Shown here: positions 1-7,300 of the stretch, piece by piece
Layout of the letters: each line of letters begins with the position of its first letter
How positions within the stretch are numbered: the first letter of the stretch is position 1
Source of the DNA: Burkholderia glumae LMG 2196 = ATCC 33617
GTDB taxonomy: Bacteria; Pseudomonadota; Gammaproteobacteria; Burkholderiales; Burkholderiaceae
DNA: 64,000 bases
Reading direction: 5' to 3'
Assembly (NCBI RefSeq): GCF_000960995.1
Contig: NZ_CP009434.1
Location: 868,001-932,000, forward strand
The notes under the pieces: model-generated
What the model was told of the DNA's origin: nothing
What the model saw: only the letters and a program-made list of their open reading frames with translations
Databases searched by the model: none
Made by a program: the position numbers and the translations under genes

Positions 1-16
1 CGGCAGCCTCCATTCC

Positions 17-72
17 GCCACACCGCCACACCACCACACCACCACACCACCACACCACCACACCACCACACC
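17..72. repeat. 8-bp tandem repeat, 7 copies
   Basis: Seven head-to-tail copies of an 8-base unit: two GCCACACC copies (17-32) followed by five perfect ACCACACC copies (33-72). It lies about 175 bases upstream of the first gene and outside any convincing coding frame. Such a tract can change copy number by slippage; no function is evident. Confidence 0.9.
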
Positions 73-247
73 GCCGCGCCGTTTCCCCCGCCCCTCATGC
101 TGGCCCGAAACTTGCCCATTGGTAGCGCCGACCCCGCCGGGAAGCTTGCCGGATGGACCCGGCAGGTGGCTGCACCCACACGGCAGCGCGCCGATTTACC
201 AAAACACCTCACGTCGAATTGTAATTTTTATAAAAAGGATGAATCCA

Positions 248-562
248 ATGAACGAGGTTCAATTCGTCAGACTGATTGCCGCCATGTTGTTCCTGATGGT
301 CTGCTGGTCGGTGGTGGACGCGGTGCGGATCGCCGCGCGCAGTCCGATCGAGGGCGCGGTGCGACGTGCGCAGACCGTGGTCCGGCTGATGCGCGCGGTG
401 GTCTACGCCGCGCTGCTCTACGTGCTCTCGGCGTGGTGCGCCTACGAGGCCTGGCTTGCGCCCGAGCTCGTCTCGTACACGCTCGTCACGCTGCTGGTGA
501 CGGGCGCCATGACCGGCTGCTACATCGGCTGGGTGTACCTGACCGTGCGGCCGCCCGTATGA
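248..562 (+). CDS. Small membrane protein, unknown function
   Basis: A 104-residue protein that I do not recognise. Three hydrophobic stretches (about residues 6-22, 48-66 and 75-95) predict an inner-membrane protein with short loops; a basic segment with several Arg lies between the first and second. The ATG at 248 is chosen because an AAGGA ribosome site (235-239) sits 8 bases upstream, inside an A/T-rich patch that contrasts with the surrounding GC-rich DNA. It is the first of five small same-strand genes (248-2100). A holin-like or plasmid/phage-borne role is possible from size and topology, but nothing in the sequence proves it. Confidence 0.65.
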   Translation: MNEVQFVRLIAAMLFLMVCWSVVDAVRIAARSPIEGAVRRAQTVVRLMRAVVYAALLYVLSAWCAYEAWLAPELVSYTLVTLLVTGAMTGCYIGWVYLTVRPPV

Positions 563-635
563 GCGCTTCCCGCCACGCCATGCTTTCGCGCCGGAACGAG
601 ACGCCGGCGCGCCATCCCACCTGCAGGACCTGCCG

Positions 636-983
636 ATGATCGCCGCCCAGACCGCACAAGACGTTTTCACGGCGCTCACGCGCGCCGGCTTCGAGATCAG
701 CCTGCCGCTCTCGCTCGCCCCGATGCGCGAGGACCGCGATTACCGTGCGCTGGTGGCGGCCGGCATCATCGGCCTGAACCTGCCCGTCCACGCCTGGGCC
801 GACACCGAGATGTGGGCGGTGGTGGCCGCCTACGTGAACGTTCACGGCCTGGTGCCGATCAGCGAGATTCAGGCCGCGAAGCTGCGCCTGACGCCGTTCG
901 AAACCTCGGCGGCCAATTCGATCATCGCGCTGGCCGCGCAGATCGCGTCGCTGGCGGCCGTCCCCGGCCGACGGGCCGCCTGA
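636..983 (+). CDS. Hypothetical protein, 115 residues
   Basis: Unrecognised soluble-looking protein. The middle has a hydrophobic helix-like stretch (residues 40-55, VAAGIIGLNLPVHAW) and the C-terminal third is Ala-rich. The start is the ATG at 636, with AGGA about 9 bases upstream. It lies 73 bases after the preceding small membrane protein gene and 16 bases before the next gene, so co-transcription is likely. No domain, signal peptide or catalytic motif could be assigned. Confidence 0.55.
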   Translation: MIAAQTAQDVFTALTRAGFEISLPLSLAPMREDRDYRALVAAGIIGLNLPVHAWADTEMWAVVAAYVNVHGLVPISEIQAAKLRLTPFETSAANSIIALAAQIASLAAVPGRRAA

Positions 984-999
984 CGCTGCGCGGCCCGTC

Positions 1000-1464
1000 A
1001 TGAAACGACGTCAATTGAACAAGGCCCAGTTGCTGCCGCTCGCGCCCGATTACCAGCGGCGCGTGCAGCTGCGCCACCACCTCGCGCTGGCGGCGCTGCG
1101 CGAGGCGCGGGCCACGCCGGAGCAGCTGGCGCTGCTGCTCAGCACGGTGCAGATCGCTTATCTGCTGCGCGCGCCGGCCGTGCGCGACCAGTTGCAAGAG
1201 GGTGCCCACGACGGCCTGGACCTCTACCGCCGCGCCGAGCAGGCGCTCGAGCGCTGCTACGCGCGCCTGGGCGGCGGCGCGCCGATCGCGCTGCGCGACG
1301 ACGAGCGCCGCGATCTCGAACGGCTCGTGACCGCCTACGACGCCAGGCTCGCCGGCCTGCCGTCGCATCGCTACGTCGACGCGCAGGCCGAGTTGCACCA
1401 CTACGTGTTCACGGGCCGCTCGCCGATTCCGCCCGCCGCCGCCCCTGAGGTGGCCCAGCCATGA
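1000..1464 (+). CDS. Hypothetical helical protein, 154 residues
   Basis: An Arg/Leu/Ala-rich, predicted all-helical protein beginning MKRRQLNKAQLLPL. It has no membrane segment or signal peptide and I cannot assign a family. It follows the 636-983 gene by 16 bases and shows no clear Shine-Dalgarno sequence, which suggests translation by ribosomes finishing the upstream gene. The C-terminus is Pro/Ala-rich. Composition and third-position GC match the neighbours, so it is not an obvious spurious frame. Confidence 0.55.
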   Translation: MKRRQLNKAQLLPLAPDYQRRVQLRHHLALAALREARATPEQLALLLSTVQIAYLLRAPAVRDQLQEGAHDGLDLYRRAEQALERCYARLGGGAPIALRDDERRDLERLVTAYDARLAGLPSHRYVDAQAELHHYVFTGRSPIPPAAAPEVAQP

Positions 1465-1552
1465 GCCCCGGCTTTTGCCGCCGCATTGCAAAAAACGCCG
1501 GTCCCGACCCGCGTGTCCGGCCGGTGCGCGCTTCATCCTTCGAGGTTTCCGC

Positions 1553-1906
1553 ATGAGTTTCAGCATGAACGAAAAGCCCATGTCCTGTCCGCGCCCCGAC
1601 GCGCCGCGCCGTGCCGACGGCATCGTGTTCCACCTGGCGCTCGGCGACAGCTGGATCGAGACGGTCGGCGTGCCGTTCGAATGCCGCGGCCGCGTCTGGG
1701 CGGTCCACCGCTCGCCGCTGGTGGCGCCCGACAGCCACCCTCGCTACACCGTGTCCGACGTCGAGACGGGACGCAGCTTCCGCCGCGTGCTCGAGCCCAC
1801 CATCGAGGCCGCGCGCGCCGCGGCGATCGGCGTGATCGCCACCATGCCGCCGCCCGTGTGGAACAAGATGGTCCGCTCGCGCGACCATGCGCAGGTGGCG
1901 GCATGA
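1553..1906 (+). CDS. Hypothetical protein, 117 residues
   Basis: Unrecognised small protein with a beta-rich middle (residues 24-60, including a W-I-E-T-V-G-V-P-F-E-C segment and HRSPLVAP) and a C-terminal Ala-rich helix. The ATG at 1553 is the most likely start; an upstream extension in the same frame would be Arg/Cys-rich and unlike a normal N-terminus. It overlaps the next gene by ATGA (1903-1906), which shows translational coupling. Function unknown. Confidence 0.5.
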   Translation: MSFSMNEKPMSCPRPDAPRRADGIVFHLALGDSWIETVGVPFECRGRVWAVHRSPLVAPDSHPRYTVSDVETGRSFRRVLEPTIEAARAAAIGVIATMPPPVWNKMVRSRDHAQVAA

Positions 1907-2100
1907 GCGCGGCCGGCACCGACTATCGCGCCGAGCCGCGCGGCGACGAGGTCTCGCCGCCGGTGCGGGCCTCGATGCGCCTGCCGGCCTCGACGCGCCG
2001 CCATGGCCGCCTGGGCGGCGGCGATGCGGCGCAGCGGGCGCGCCGCTTGCTCGCGGAGGTCGAAAGACGAAAGTACCGCAGCGGCGGACGCGCACGTTAG
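1903..2100 (+). CDS. Small basic protein, 65 residues
   Basis: Short, strongly basic ORF whose ATG overlaps the stop of the preceding gene (ATGA). It is rich in Arg and Gly, with a possible amphipathic helix near residues 40-56 (AAQRARRLLAEVERRK). It is supported mainly by the coupling and by filling the gap before the KaiC-like gene. No family is recognised; a nucleic-acid-binding or regulatory role would be a guess. Confidence 0.4.
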   Translation: MSAAGTDYRAEPRGDEVSPPVRASMRLPASTRRHGRLGGGDAAQRARRLLAEVERRKYRSGGRAR

Positions 2101-2186
2101 AATCGCGAATCCGAATCCGCCCCCGCTTTCGGGGCACGCCGTGCCTGGTACGCCGGAGCCGGCCCTCGACATCTGAACGACTGAAC

Positions 2187-3686
2187 ATGACCCAGGACGA
2201 CTCCGCGCCCCATGCCCCGGCGCTCTCCGACATCGAGCCACTGGAAAACGTGGCGACGGGCGTGCCGGGCCTCGACGAGATCCTCGGCGGCGGCTTCGTG
2301 CGCGGCGGCCTTTATCTGATCGAGGGGATGGCCGGCGCGGGCAAGACCATCCTGTCCAGCCAGATCGGCTTTCATCGCGTGCGCCAGGGCGAGCGCGTGC
2401 TCTACATGACGCTGATCGCCGAGTCGCACGACAAACTGCTCGGCCACCTGCGCGAGCTCGACTTCTTCGATCCGGCCGCCGTCGCGCAGAAGATGATGTT
2501 CGTGTCGGGCTATCACGAGCTGATCGAGGACGGCCTCGACGGCTTCCTCAGGCTGATCGCCGCGAGCCTGGCGAACTACCGGCCCGGCCTGCTGATCGTG
2601 GACGGCTTTCGCAGCGCGCGCGAGTTCAGCGAAACCGAGCTGTCGCTGTCGAAATTCATCCACGAGCTGAACGCGCTGGTGGCCGCGATGGGCTGCACCA
2701 CGCTGCTGCTCGCGCCGCTGTCGGGCAACGAGCCGCATCCCGAGCACACGCTGGTGGACGGGCTGATCGAGCTGAACCGCTATACCGACGGGATGCGCCG
2801 CGCGCGCGAGATCGAGGTTCACAAGATGCGCGCGCGCAACCATCTGCTCGGCCGGCACTTCTTTCGCATCACCTCCAGCGGCCATGCGATGTACCCGCGC
2901 CTGGAGGCGCGCTTCGCCAACCTCGAGGACGAGCGCGACCTGCGCCAGCGGCTCGACACCGGCCTGCCGCATCTCGACCAATTGCTCGGCGGCGGCTTCG
3001 TGCGCGGCTCGACCACCACGGTGATGGGGCCGTCCGGGGTCGGCAAGACGCTGCTCGCGCTGCAGTTCCTGCAGGCCGGCGTCGCGCGCGGCGAGAAGGC
3101 GGTCTACCTGGGCTTCTACGAATCGCCGCAGCGGCTGATCGGCAAGGCCGAGACGGTCGGCATCCGGCTGCGCGAGGCGTTCGCCGACGGCCGCCTGGCG
3201 ATGCAGTGGCAGCCGGCCGTCGAGCTCGAGGTGGACGAGCTGGCCGCCAACACGCTGGCGCTGATCCAGCGGCTCGGCGCCTCGCGGCTCGTGATCGACG
3301 GCATGGAGGGCTTCCGCGATTCGGCCCTGCGCCCCGCGCGCTTCGGCCTGTTCCTGAACGCCTTCAACCACGCGCTGCGCGACGCGGGCATCACCACGCT
3401 GCTGACCGAAGAGCTGCCGCTCTATGCGGACCCGTCGCACGGCAAGGGCCTGCGGCTGTCCGCGCTGACCGAAAACCTGGTCCTGCTGCGCTACGCGGAA
3501 ACCGACGGCCGCCTGCGGCGCATGCTGTCGGTGGTCAAGCAGCGCGAGAGCGCGCACGACACCTCGCTGCGCGAACTGATCATCACGCCGGAGGGGCTCG
3601 ACGTCACGCCGAACGCGATCGGCGCGGCGGGCCTGCTTTCGACCCAGGGGCTGACCGTGATGCACCGCCCGATAACGGATGGCTAG
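2187..3686 (+). CDS. KaiC-like double RecA-domain ATPase
   Basis: A 499-residue circadian-clock-KaiC-type ATPase with two tandem RecA-like domains. Each half opens with a TG-PGLDEILGGGF/TGLPHLDQLLGGGF signature; Walker A motifs are GMAGAGKT (residues 47-54) and GPSGVGKT (about 281-288), each followed by a hydrophobic Walker B strand (LLIVDG, LVIDGM). The ATG at 2187 begins just before the first domain. In cyanobacteria KaiC autophosphorylates with KaiA/KaiB to keep time; no kaiA or kaiB is seen here, so a KaiC-based signalling or stress role is more likely. The stop is 6 bases before a single-domain receiver gene, and phytochrome genes follow. The family call is firm; function and light linkage are inferred from position. 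Confidence 0.9.
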   Translation: MTQDDSAPHAPALSDIEPLENVATGVPGLDEILGGGFVRGGLYLIEGMAGAGKTILSSQIGFHRVRQGERVLYMTLIAESHDKLLGHLRELDFFDPAAVAQKMMFVSGYHELIEDGLDGFLRLIAASLANYRPGLLIVDGFRSAREFSETELSLSKFIHELNALVAAMGCTTLLLAPLSGNEPHPEHTLVDGLIELNRYTDGMRRAREIEVHKMRARNHLLGRHFFRITSSGHAMYPRLEARFANLEDERDLRQRLDTGLPHLDQLLGGGFVRGSTTTVMGPSGVGKTLLALQFLQAGVARGEKAVYLGFYESPQRLIGKAETVGIRLREAFADGRLAMQWQPAVELEVDELAANTLALIQRLGASRLVIDGMEGFRDSALRPARFGLFLNAFNHALRDAGITTLLTEELPLYADPSHGKGLRLSALTENLVLLRYAETDGRLRRMLSVVKQRESAHDTSLRELIITPEGLDVTPNAIGAAGLLSTQGLTVMHRPITDG

Positions 3687-3692
3687 CCGTAA

Positions 3693-4055
3693 ATGAAAAC
3701 CATCCTGATCGTGGACGACGAGTTCGACGTGCTGACCGTGTGGCGCCTGCTGCTGGAGCAGTGCGGCTACGCGGTGTTCACGGCGTCCAACGGCGCGCTC
3801 GCGCTCGATCGTATCAGGGAGGGCAAGCCGGACCTGATCGTCACCGATTTCATGATGCCGGTGATGTCGGGCGGCGAGCTCTGCGCGGCGCTGGCGAACG
3901 AGCCGGACTGGCGCGCGATTCCGATCATTCTGTGCAGCGCGGCGGCGGATATCCCGCCCCAGCCCAATGCGTCGATCCTCTACGCGCGCAAGCCCCTGTC
4001 GTTCGACGTGCTGCTCGGGATGGTGCGACGCCAGCTCGGCGAGACGGCCGGCTGA
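3693..4055 (+). CDS. Single-domain response regulator (CheY-like)
   Basis: A stand-alone receiver of 120 residues with the acidic pocket D8/D9, phospho-acceptor D52 (VTDFMMPVMSGG) and the conserved Lys in YARKPLSF. It has no output domain, so it must act by protein contact or as a phosphate sink. It starts 6 bases after the KaiC-like ATPase gene, so the two are surely one transcript. A KaiC-receiver pair suggests that the receiver reads or sets the ATPase state; its kinase may be one of the two encoded just downstream. Confidence 0.9.
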   Translation: MKTILIVDDEFDVLTVWRLLLEQCGYAVFTASNGALALDRIREGKPDLIVTDFMMPVMSGGELCAALANEPDWRAIPIILCSAAADIPPQPNASILYARKPLSFDVLLGMVRRQLGETAG

Positions 4056-4278
4056 AGGCCCGCCGCGGGCAGCACCGCGCGCGCGGCGCCGCGCCGTGCT
4101 GCGGGCCGGCCGGATTCGATCCCGCCCGGCGTTGCGGGACGTGAAAAAGCGTGCGCCGATCCCGCCGTCATGCGATAGTCGCGGTATTGCCCGCAACGAG
4201 CGGCTTTTTGTTCGTTGGTCTGGCCCTCTATTTTGTCCGGTTCCGCGCGGCGGAGCCCAACCGAGGAACGCCCACCCG

Positions 4279-4962
4279 ATGCCGGACGAGATCCGACAGG
4301 GCGATGCCGCCGCGGCATCGCCGTTCGACGCTGCGATCCCGGCCGTGCTGGTCGCGCTGCGCGCCGCCACCGGCGAGCGGCATGAGCGGCTGCACCAGCT
4401 GATGCCGTTGTCGGCCGAAGCGGCCTGCCTGCACGATTACCTCGCTCATCTGCGTATCCTGCGCGCCTGGCTCGCGCCGCTCGAATCCTGGCTCGACGGC
4501 GCCGCGTCGTCGCCGCCGTCGCGCGACGGCTCGCTGCAGGCATCGGCCGCCGGTCTGCCGCCGGTGCCGCGCGTGGCGCTGATCGACGCCGATCTCGCCG
4601 CCGCACCGGCCGCCGTGCTGGCCGCGCTGCCGCCCGGCCCCGCGCCTGCCGCGCCGTGGTGGCCGGCTGATGCCGATGCCGCTTATCGCTGGGGCGCGCG
4701 CTACGTGATCGAAGGCGCCCAGATGGGCGGCGCGGTGCTCTACCACCAGTTGCACGAGCGGCTCGCGCCGCATCCGCTCGGCTTCCTCGCGGCCGGCCGC
4801 CACGGGCTGTCGGCGCGCTGGAAGGCGTTCGTGTGCTGCCTGGCGGCCGAGGTCCAGGCGCCCGCCGCGATCGCGGCGGCCTGCCGTGGCGCGACCGACG
4901 CGTTCGACCACCTGGTCCGGCTGGCCAGCCTGGCCGACGCCGAGCGCGGCGTGCCTGCCTGA
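4279..4962 (+). CDS. bphO: Heme oxygenase-like protein, biliverdin supply for phytochrome
   Basis: A 227-residue bacterial heme oxygenase-type protein. The N-terminal helix ALRAATGERHERLHQLMP carries the expected proximal heme ligand (H35, in the family pattern LRxAT-x3-HxxL), and GARYVIEGAQMGGAVLYHQL matches the distal-helix region with its Gly-rich kink. Such enzymes open heme to biliverdin IXalpha, the chromophore of bacteriophytochromes; bphP is encoded 2.3 kb downstream. The start at 4279 has AGGAA 11 bases upstream. Its stop overlaps the ATG of the histidine kinase gene (TGATG, 4960-4964), so the two are translationally coupled. Divergence from textbook BphO is considerable, hence moderate confidence. 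Confidence 0.8.
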   Translation: MPDEIRQGDAAAASPFDAAIPAVLVALRAATGERHERLHQLMPLSAEAACLHDYLAHLRILRAWLAPLESWLDGAASSPPSRDGSLQASAAGLPPVPRVALIDADLAAAPAAVLAALPPGPAPAAPWWPADADAAYRWGARYVIEGAQMGGAVLYHQLHERLAPHPLGFLAAGRHGLSARWKAFVCCLAAEVQAPAAIAAACRGATDAFDHLVRLASLADAERGVPA

Positions 4963-6656
4963 TGCGGACTGCCCCGATGCACGACCGTCTCGACGACCCG
5001 GACGAACCCGCCGCGCAGCCGGCCCCGCAATTCGCCGCCCCGCCCGGCCCCGGCGCGGCGGCGGCGGCCTTCGACTGCCTGCCGGACGCCTACCTGATCC
5101 TCAACGCGCGCCACGAAGTGGTGCTCGCGAACCGCCGCTACCTGAAGCTGGTCGGCGCGGTGCGCGAGGCGATCCTCGGGCGCCGCGTGCAGGACATCAA
5201 CCAGTTCGGCGCCGATGCACAGCGCGAGGCGCGCCGCGAATGGCTCGACGCCACGCTGGAGCAACTGCCGCGGCGCGAAGCGGTGTGGTCGCCGGTGTTT
5301 CGCTACGAGATGCCGGTCGAGCACGAGAGCGGCGAATGGGTGACGGCGCCGCGCTACTGGCGCATCAAGGCGACGCTGCTCGATTCGTCCGAGCCGGGGC
5401 TGGCCGGCGCCGTCGCGATTCTCGTCAGCGAGGTGACCGAGCACGTCGCCGAGTACGAACGCGACCAGCGCGAGCGCGCCAAGCTGCGCTCGCAGGCGCA
5501 GCTGCGCCAGCTGGTGGCCGAGGAAGCGCGCGCCCAGCTGCGCGAGCACCAGGAGCGCCTGGAGATCGCCATGGCGTTCTCGCAGGTGGGCGCCTGGGAG
5601 CTCGAACCGCTCACGGGCGGCATCCAGTGCACCGACCAGTGCCGGACCAATCTCGGGCTGGGCATCGACGACCTGCTCACGCGCGAACGCTGGTTCGACG
5701 AGATCGTCCATCCCGACGACCGGGCTCGGCTGCACGAGGCGATGACGCAGGCGCTCGACATCCACGAGCCGTTCGAGGTCGATTTCCGGATCGGCTGGGA
5801 GCATGGCCCGGTGCGCTGGATCCTGGTGCGCGGCGTGGGCCGCTATCAAACCAACGGCGCGCTGAGCTCGGTGCACGGCTTCACGCTCGACATCACCGCG
5901 CGCAAGCAGGCCGAGCTCGAGACCCAGGCCAGCGCGGCGGCCGACAAGCTCGCCCGCGAGCAGAGCGACCGGCTCGCCACCGCGATGGATCACTTCATCA
6001 CCACCGTCAGCCATGAGCTGCGCTCGCCGCTCAACGCGATCCTGAGCTGGTGCGAACTGATGCGGCGCTCGCCCGAGCCGTCGCTGGTCACGCGCGCGGG
6101 GGAGGTGATCAACCGCAACGGGCGCCAACTCGCGCACATGGTGGACGACCTGCTCGACAGCGGCGCGATCGTGACGGGCAAGCTGTCGGTGATCCCGCGG
6201 CCGATCGATCTCGGCGCGCTGGCCGGGATCGTGGTCGAGGACATGCGGATGATCGCCGAGGCCAAGGGGCTCGCGCTGGTCGCCGACCGGCTGATGCCGG
6301 CGATGGTGATCGCCGACGAGAACCGCATGAAGCAGATCGTCTGGAACCTGCTGTCGAACGCGGTGAAGTTCTCGCCGCAGGGCAGCCTCATCGAGGTGGC
6401 GATCACGCCACTCGGCGAGCGCGTCGAGCTGAGCGTGCGCGATACCGGGCGCGGCATCGATCCTTCGATGCTCGAACGCGTGTTCGAGCGCTTCCAGCAG
6501 TCGGCGGCCGACGGCGAGGGGCGCGTGGCCGGCCTCGGGCTCGGCCTCTGGCTGGCGCGCAACCTGATGGAACGGCAGGGGGGGGAGATCGTCGCCGAAA
6601 GCGCCGGGCTCGGCCACGGCTCGACCTTCCGCCTGTGGCTGCCGGAGTACCGCTGA
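4962..6656 (+). CDS. PAS-domain sensor histidine kinase
   Basis: A soluble 564-residue kinase: a PAS domain (about 30-160), a coiled-coil linker, a second PAS/PAC (about 200-320, ending FTLDITARKQAELE), a HisKA dimerisation domain with phospho-acceptor H351 (VSHELRSPLNAIL), and a C-terminal HATPase with N-box (NRMKQIVWNLLSNAVKF), G1 (DTGRGID) and G2 (GLGLGLWLA). There are no membrane spans. The start ATG overlaps the bphO stop; an alternative ATG lies at 4977. A run of eight G (6578-6585) near the 3' end of the HATPase coding part is a potential slippage site. The context suggests a partner for the receivers in this block, perhaps reading redox, heme or light. Confidence 0.92.
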   Translation: MRTAPMHDRLDDPDEPAAQPAPQFAAPPGPGAAAAAFDCLPDAYLILNARHEVVLANRRYLKLVGAVREAILGRRVQDINQFGADAQREARREWLDATLEQLPRREAVWSPVFRYEMPVEHESGEWVTAPRYWRIKATLLDSSEPGLAGAVAILVSEVTEHVAEYERDQRERAKLRSQAQLRQLVAEEARAQLREHQERLEIAMAFSQVGAWELEPLTGGIQCTDQCRTNLGLGIDDLLTRERWFDEIVHPDDRARLHEAMTQALDIHEPFEVDFRIGWEHGPVRWILVRGVGRYQTNGALSSVHGFTLDITARKQAELETQASAAADKLAREQSDRLATAMDHFITTVSHELRSPLNAILSWCELMRRSPEPSLVTRAGEVINRNGRQLAHMVDDLLDSGAIVTGKLSVIPRPIDLGALAGIVVEDMRMIAEAKGLALVADRLMPAMVIADENRMKQIVWNLLSNAVKFSPQGSLIEVAITPLGERVELSVRDTGRGIDPSMLERVFERFQQSAADGEGRVAGLGLGLWLARNLMERQGGEIVAESAGLGHGSTFRLWLPEYR

Positions 6657-6759
6657 GGCCCACGGCGGGCCGGCGGGCCGGGGCCGCCCGGCAATGCGCT
6701 TCGGCAGGGGACGGGGCGGCGTCAGCCGCTCGGGATTGCCCCGCGCGGCGTGCCGCGGC

Positions 6760-7197
6760 TCAGCGCTGGTAAGGCGGCGGCTCGTTCAGCACCGCCCAGA
6801 ACATGCCGAGATCGTTGATCGCGGCCATGAAATCGTCGAACGCCACCGGCTTCACCACGTAGGCGTTCACGCCGAGGTCGTAGCTGCGCAGCAGGTCCTT
6901 CTCCTCGCGCGAGGAGGTCAGCATCACCACCGGGATGTGGCGCAGGCGCTCGTCGCCGCGCACGATCTTCAGCACTTCGTGGCCGTCGAGCTTGGGCAGC
7001 TTCTTGTCGAGCAGGATCACCGCCGGGCTTTCGTCGGGGCGCGCGGCCCACTTGCCCTCGCGGCGCAGGAATTGCAGGGCTTCCTCGCCGTCCCTCACCG
7101 ATACCACCGGATTCGCAAGCCGCGTCTTCTCCAGCGCGATCATCGTCAGTTCGATGTCGTCGGGGTTGTCTTCCACGAGAAGGATCGGTCTTAACAC
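6760..7197 (-). CDS. Response regulator of the phytochrome (Rcp1-like) type
   Basis: A 145-residue single receiver domain: acidic pocket E9/D10, phospho-acceptor D64 in VILLDKKLPKLDGHEVL, and VKPVAFDDF near the end. The long alpha-helical insert (RREGKWAARPDESPAV) before the phospho-site is typical of Rcp1-like regulators that dock on phytochrome kinases. The start is GTG at 7197 with TGGAG six bases upstream. It lies downstream of bphP on the same strand, 103 bases away, with a perfect palindrome in the gap. It probably receives phosphate from BphP; with no output domain, its target is unknown. Confidence 0.9.
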   Translation of the reverse strand: MLRPILLVEDNPDDIELTMIALEKTRLANPVVSVRDGEEALQFLRREGKWAARPDESPAVILLDKKLPKLDGHEVLKIVRGDERLRHIPVVMLTSSREEKDLLRSYDLGVNAYVVKPVAFDDFMAAINDLGMFWAVLNEPPPYQR

Positions 7198-7280
7198 GCT
7201 TGCTCCATTGACTTGATTCGCTGCTTCGAGTGTGGCGCTTTTACAAGGGCACCACCGGTTATTGCAGGGTGCGCGCCCGC

Positions 7281-7298
7281 CTGCCGGCGCGCCGGCAG
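7281..7298. terminator. Perfect 18-bp palindrome after bphP
   Basis: CTGCCGGCGCGCCGGCAG sits directly after the bphP stop codon, between bphP and its receiver gene. It can fold into a GC-only hairpin but has no T-run on either side, so it may attenuate or protect the transcript end rather than act as a classic terminator. Confidence 0.4.
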
Positions 7299-7300
7299 CC

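Noticed and set aside
17..72. Possible CRISPR array
   Set aside because: The repeat unit is only 8 bases with no spacers, so it is a simple tandem repeat.
2187..3686. True circadian clock locus
   Set aside because: No kaiA or kaiB is present in the window, so a cyanobacterial-type oscillator is not supported.
4192..4209. Possible terminator after the KaiC-receiver pair (CCGC / GCGG with a T-run)
   Set aside because: The stem is only four base pairs; it may be chance, and it was not listed as a feature.
2097..4370. Long minus-strand frame opposite the KaiC-like gene
   Set aside because: It has low-complexity basic composition and no motif; the plus strand carries clear Walker motifs.
4740..6617. 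Long minus-strand frame opposite the PAS kinase gene
   Set aside because: It is an antisense shadow rich in Arg, His and Ala with no recognisable domain.
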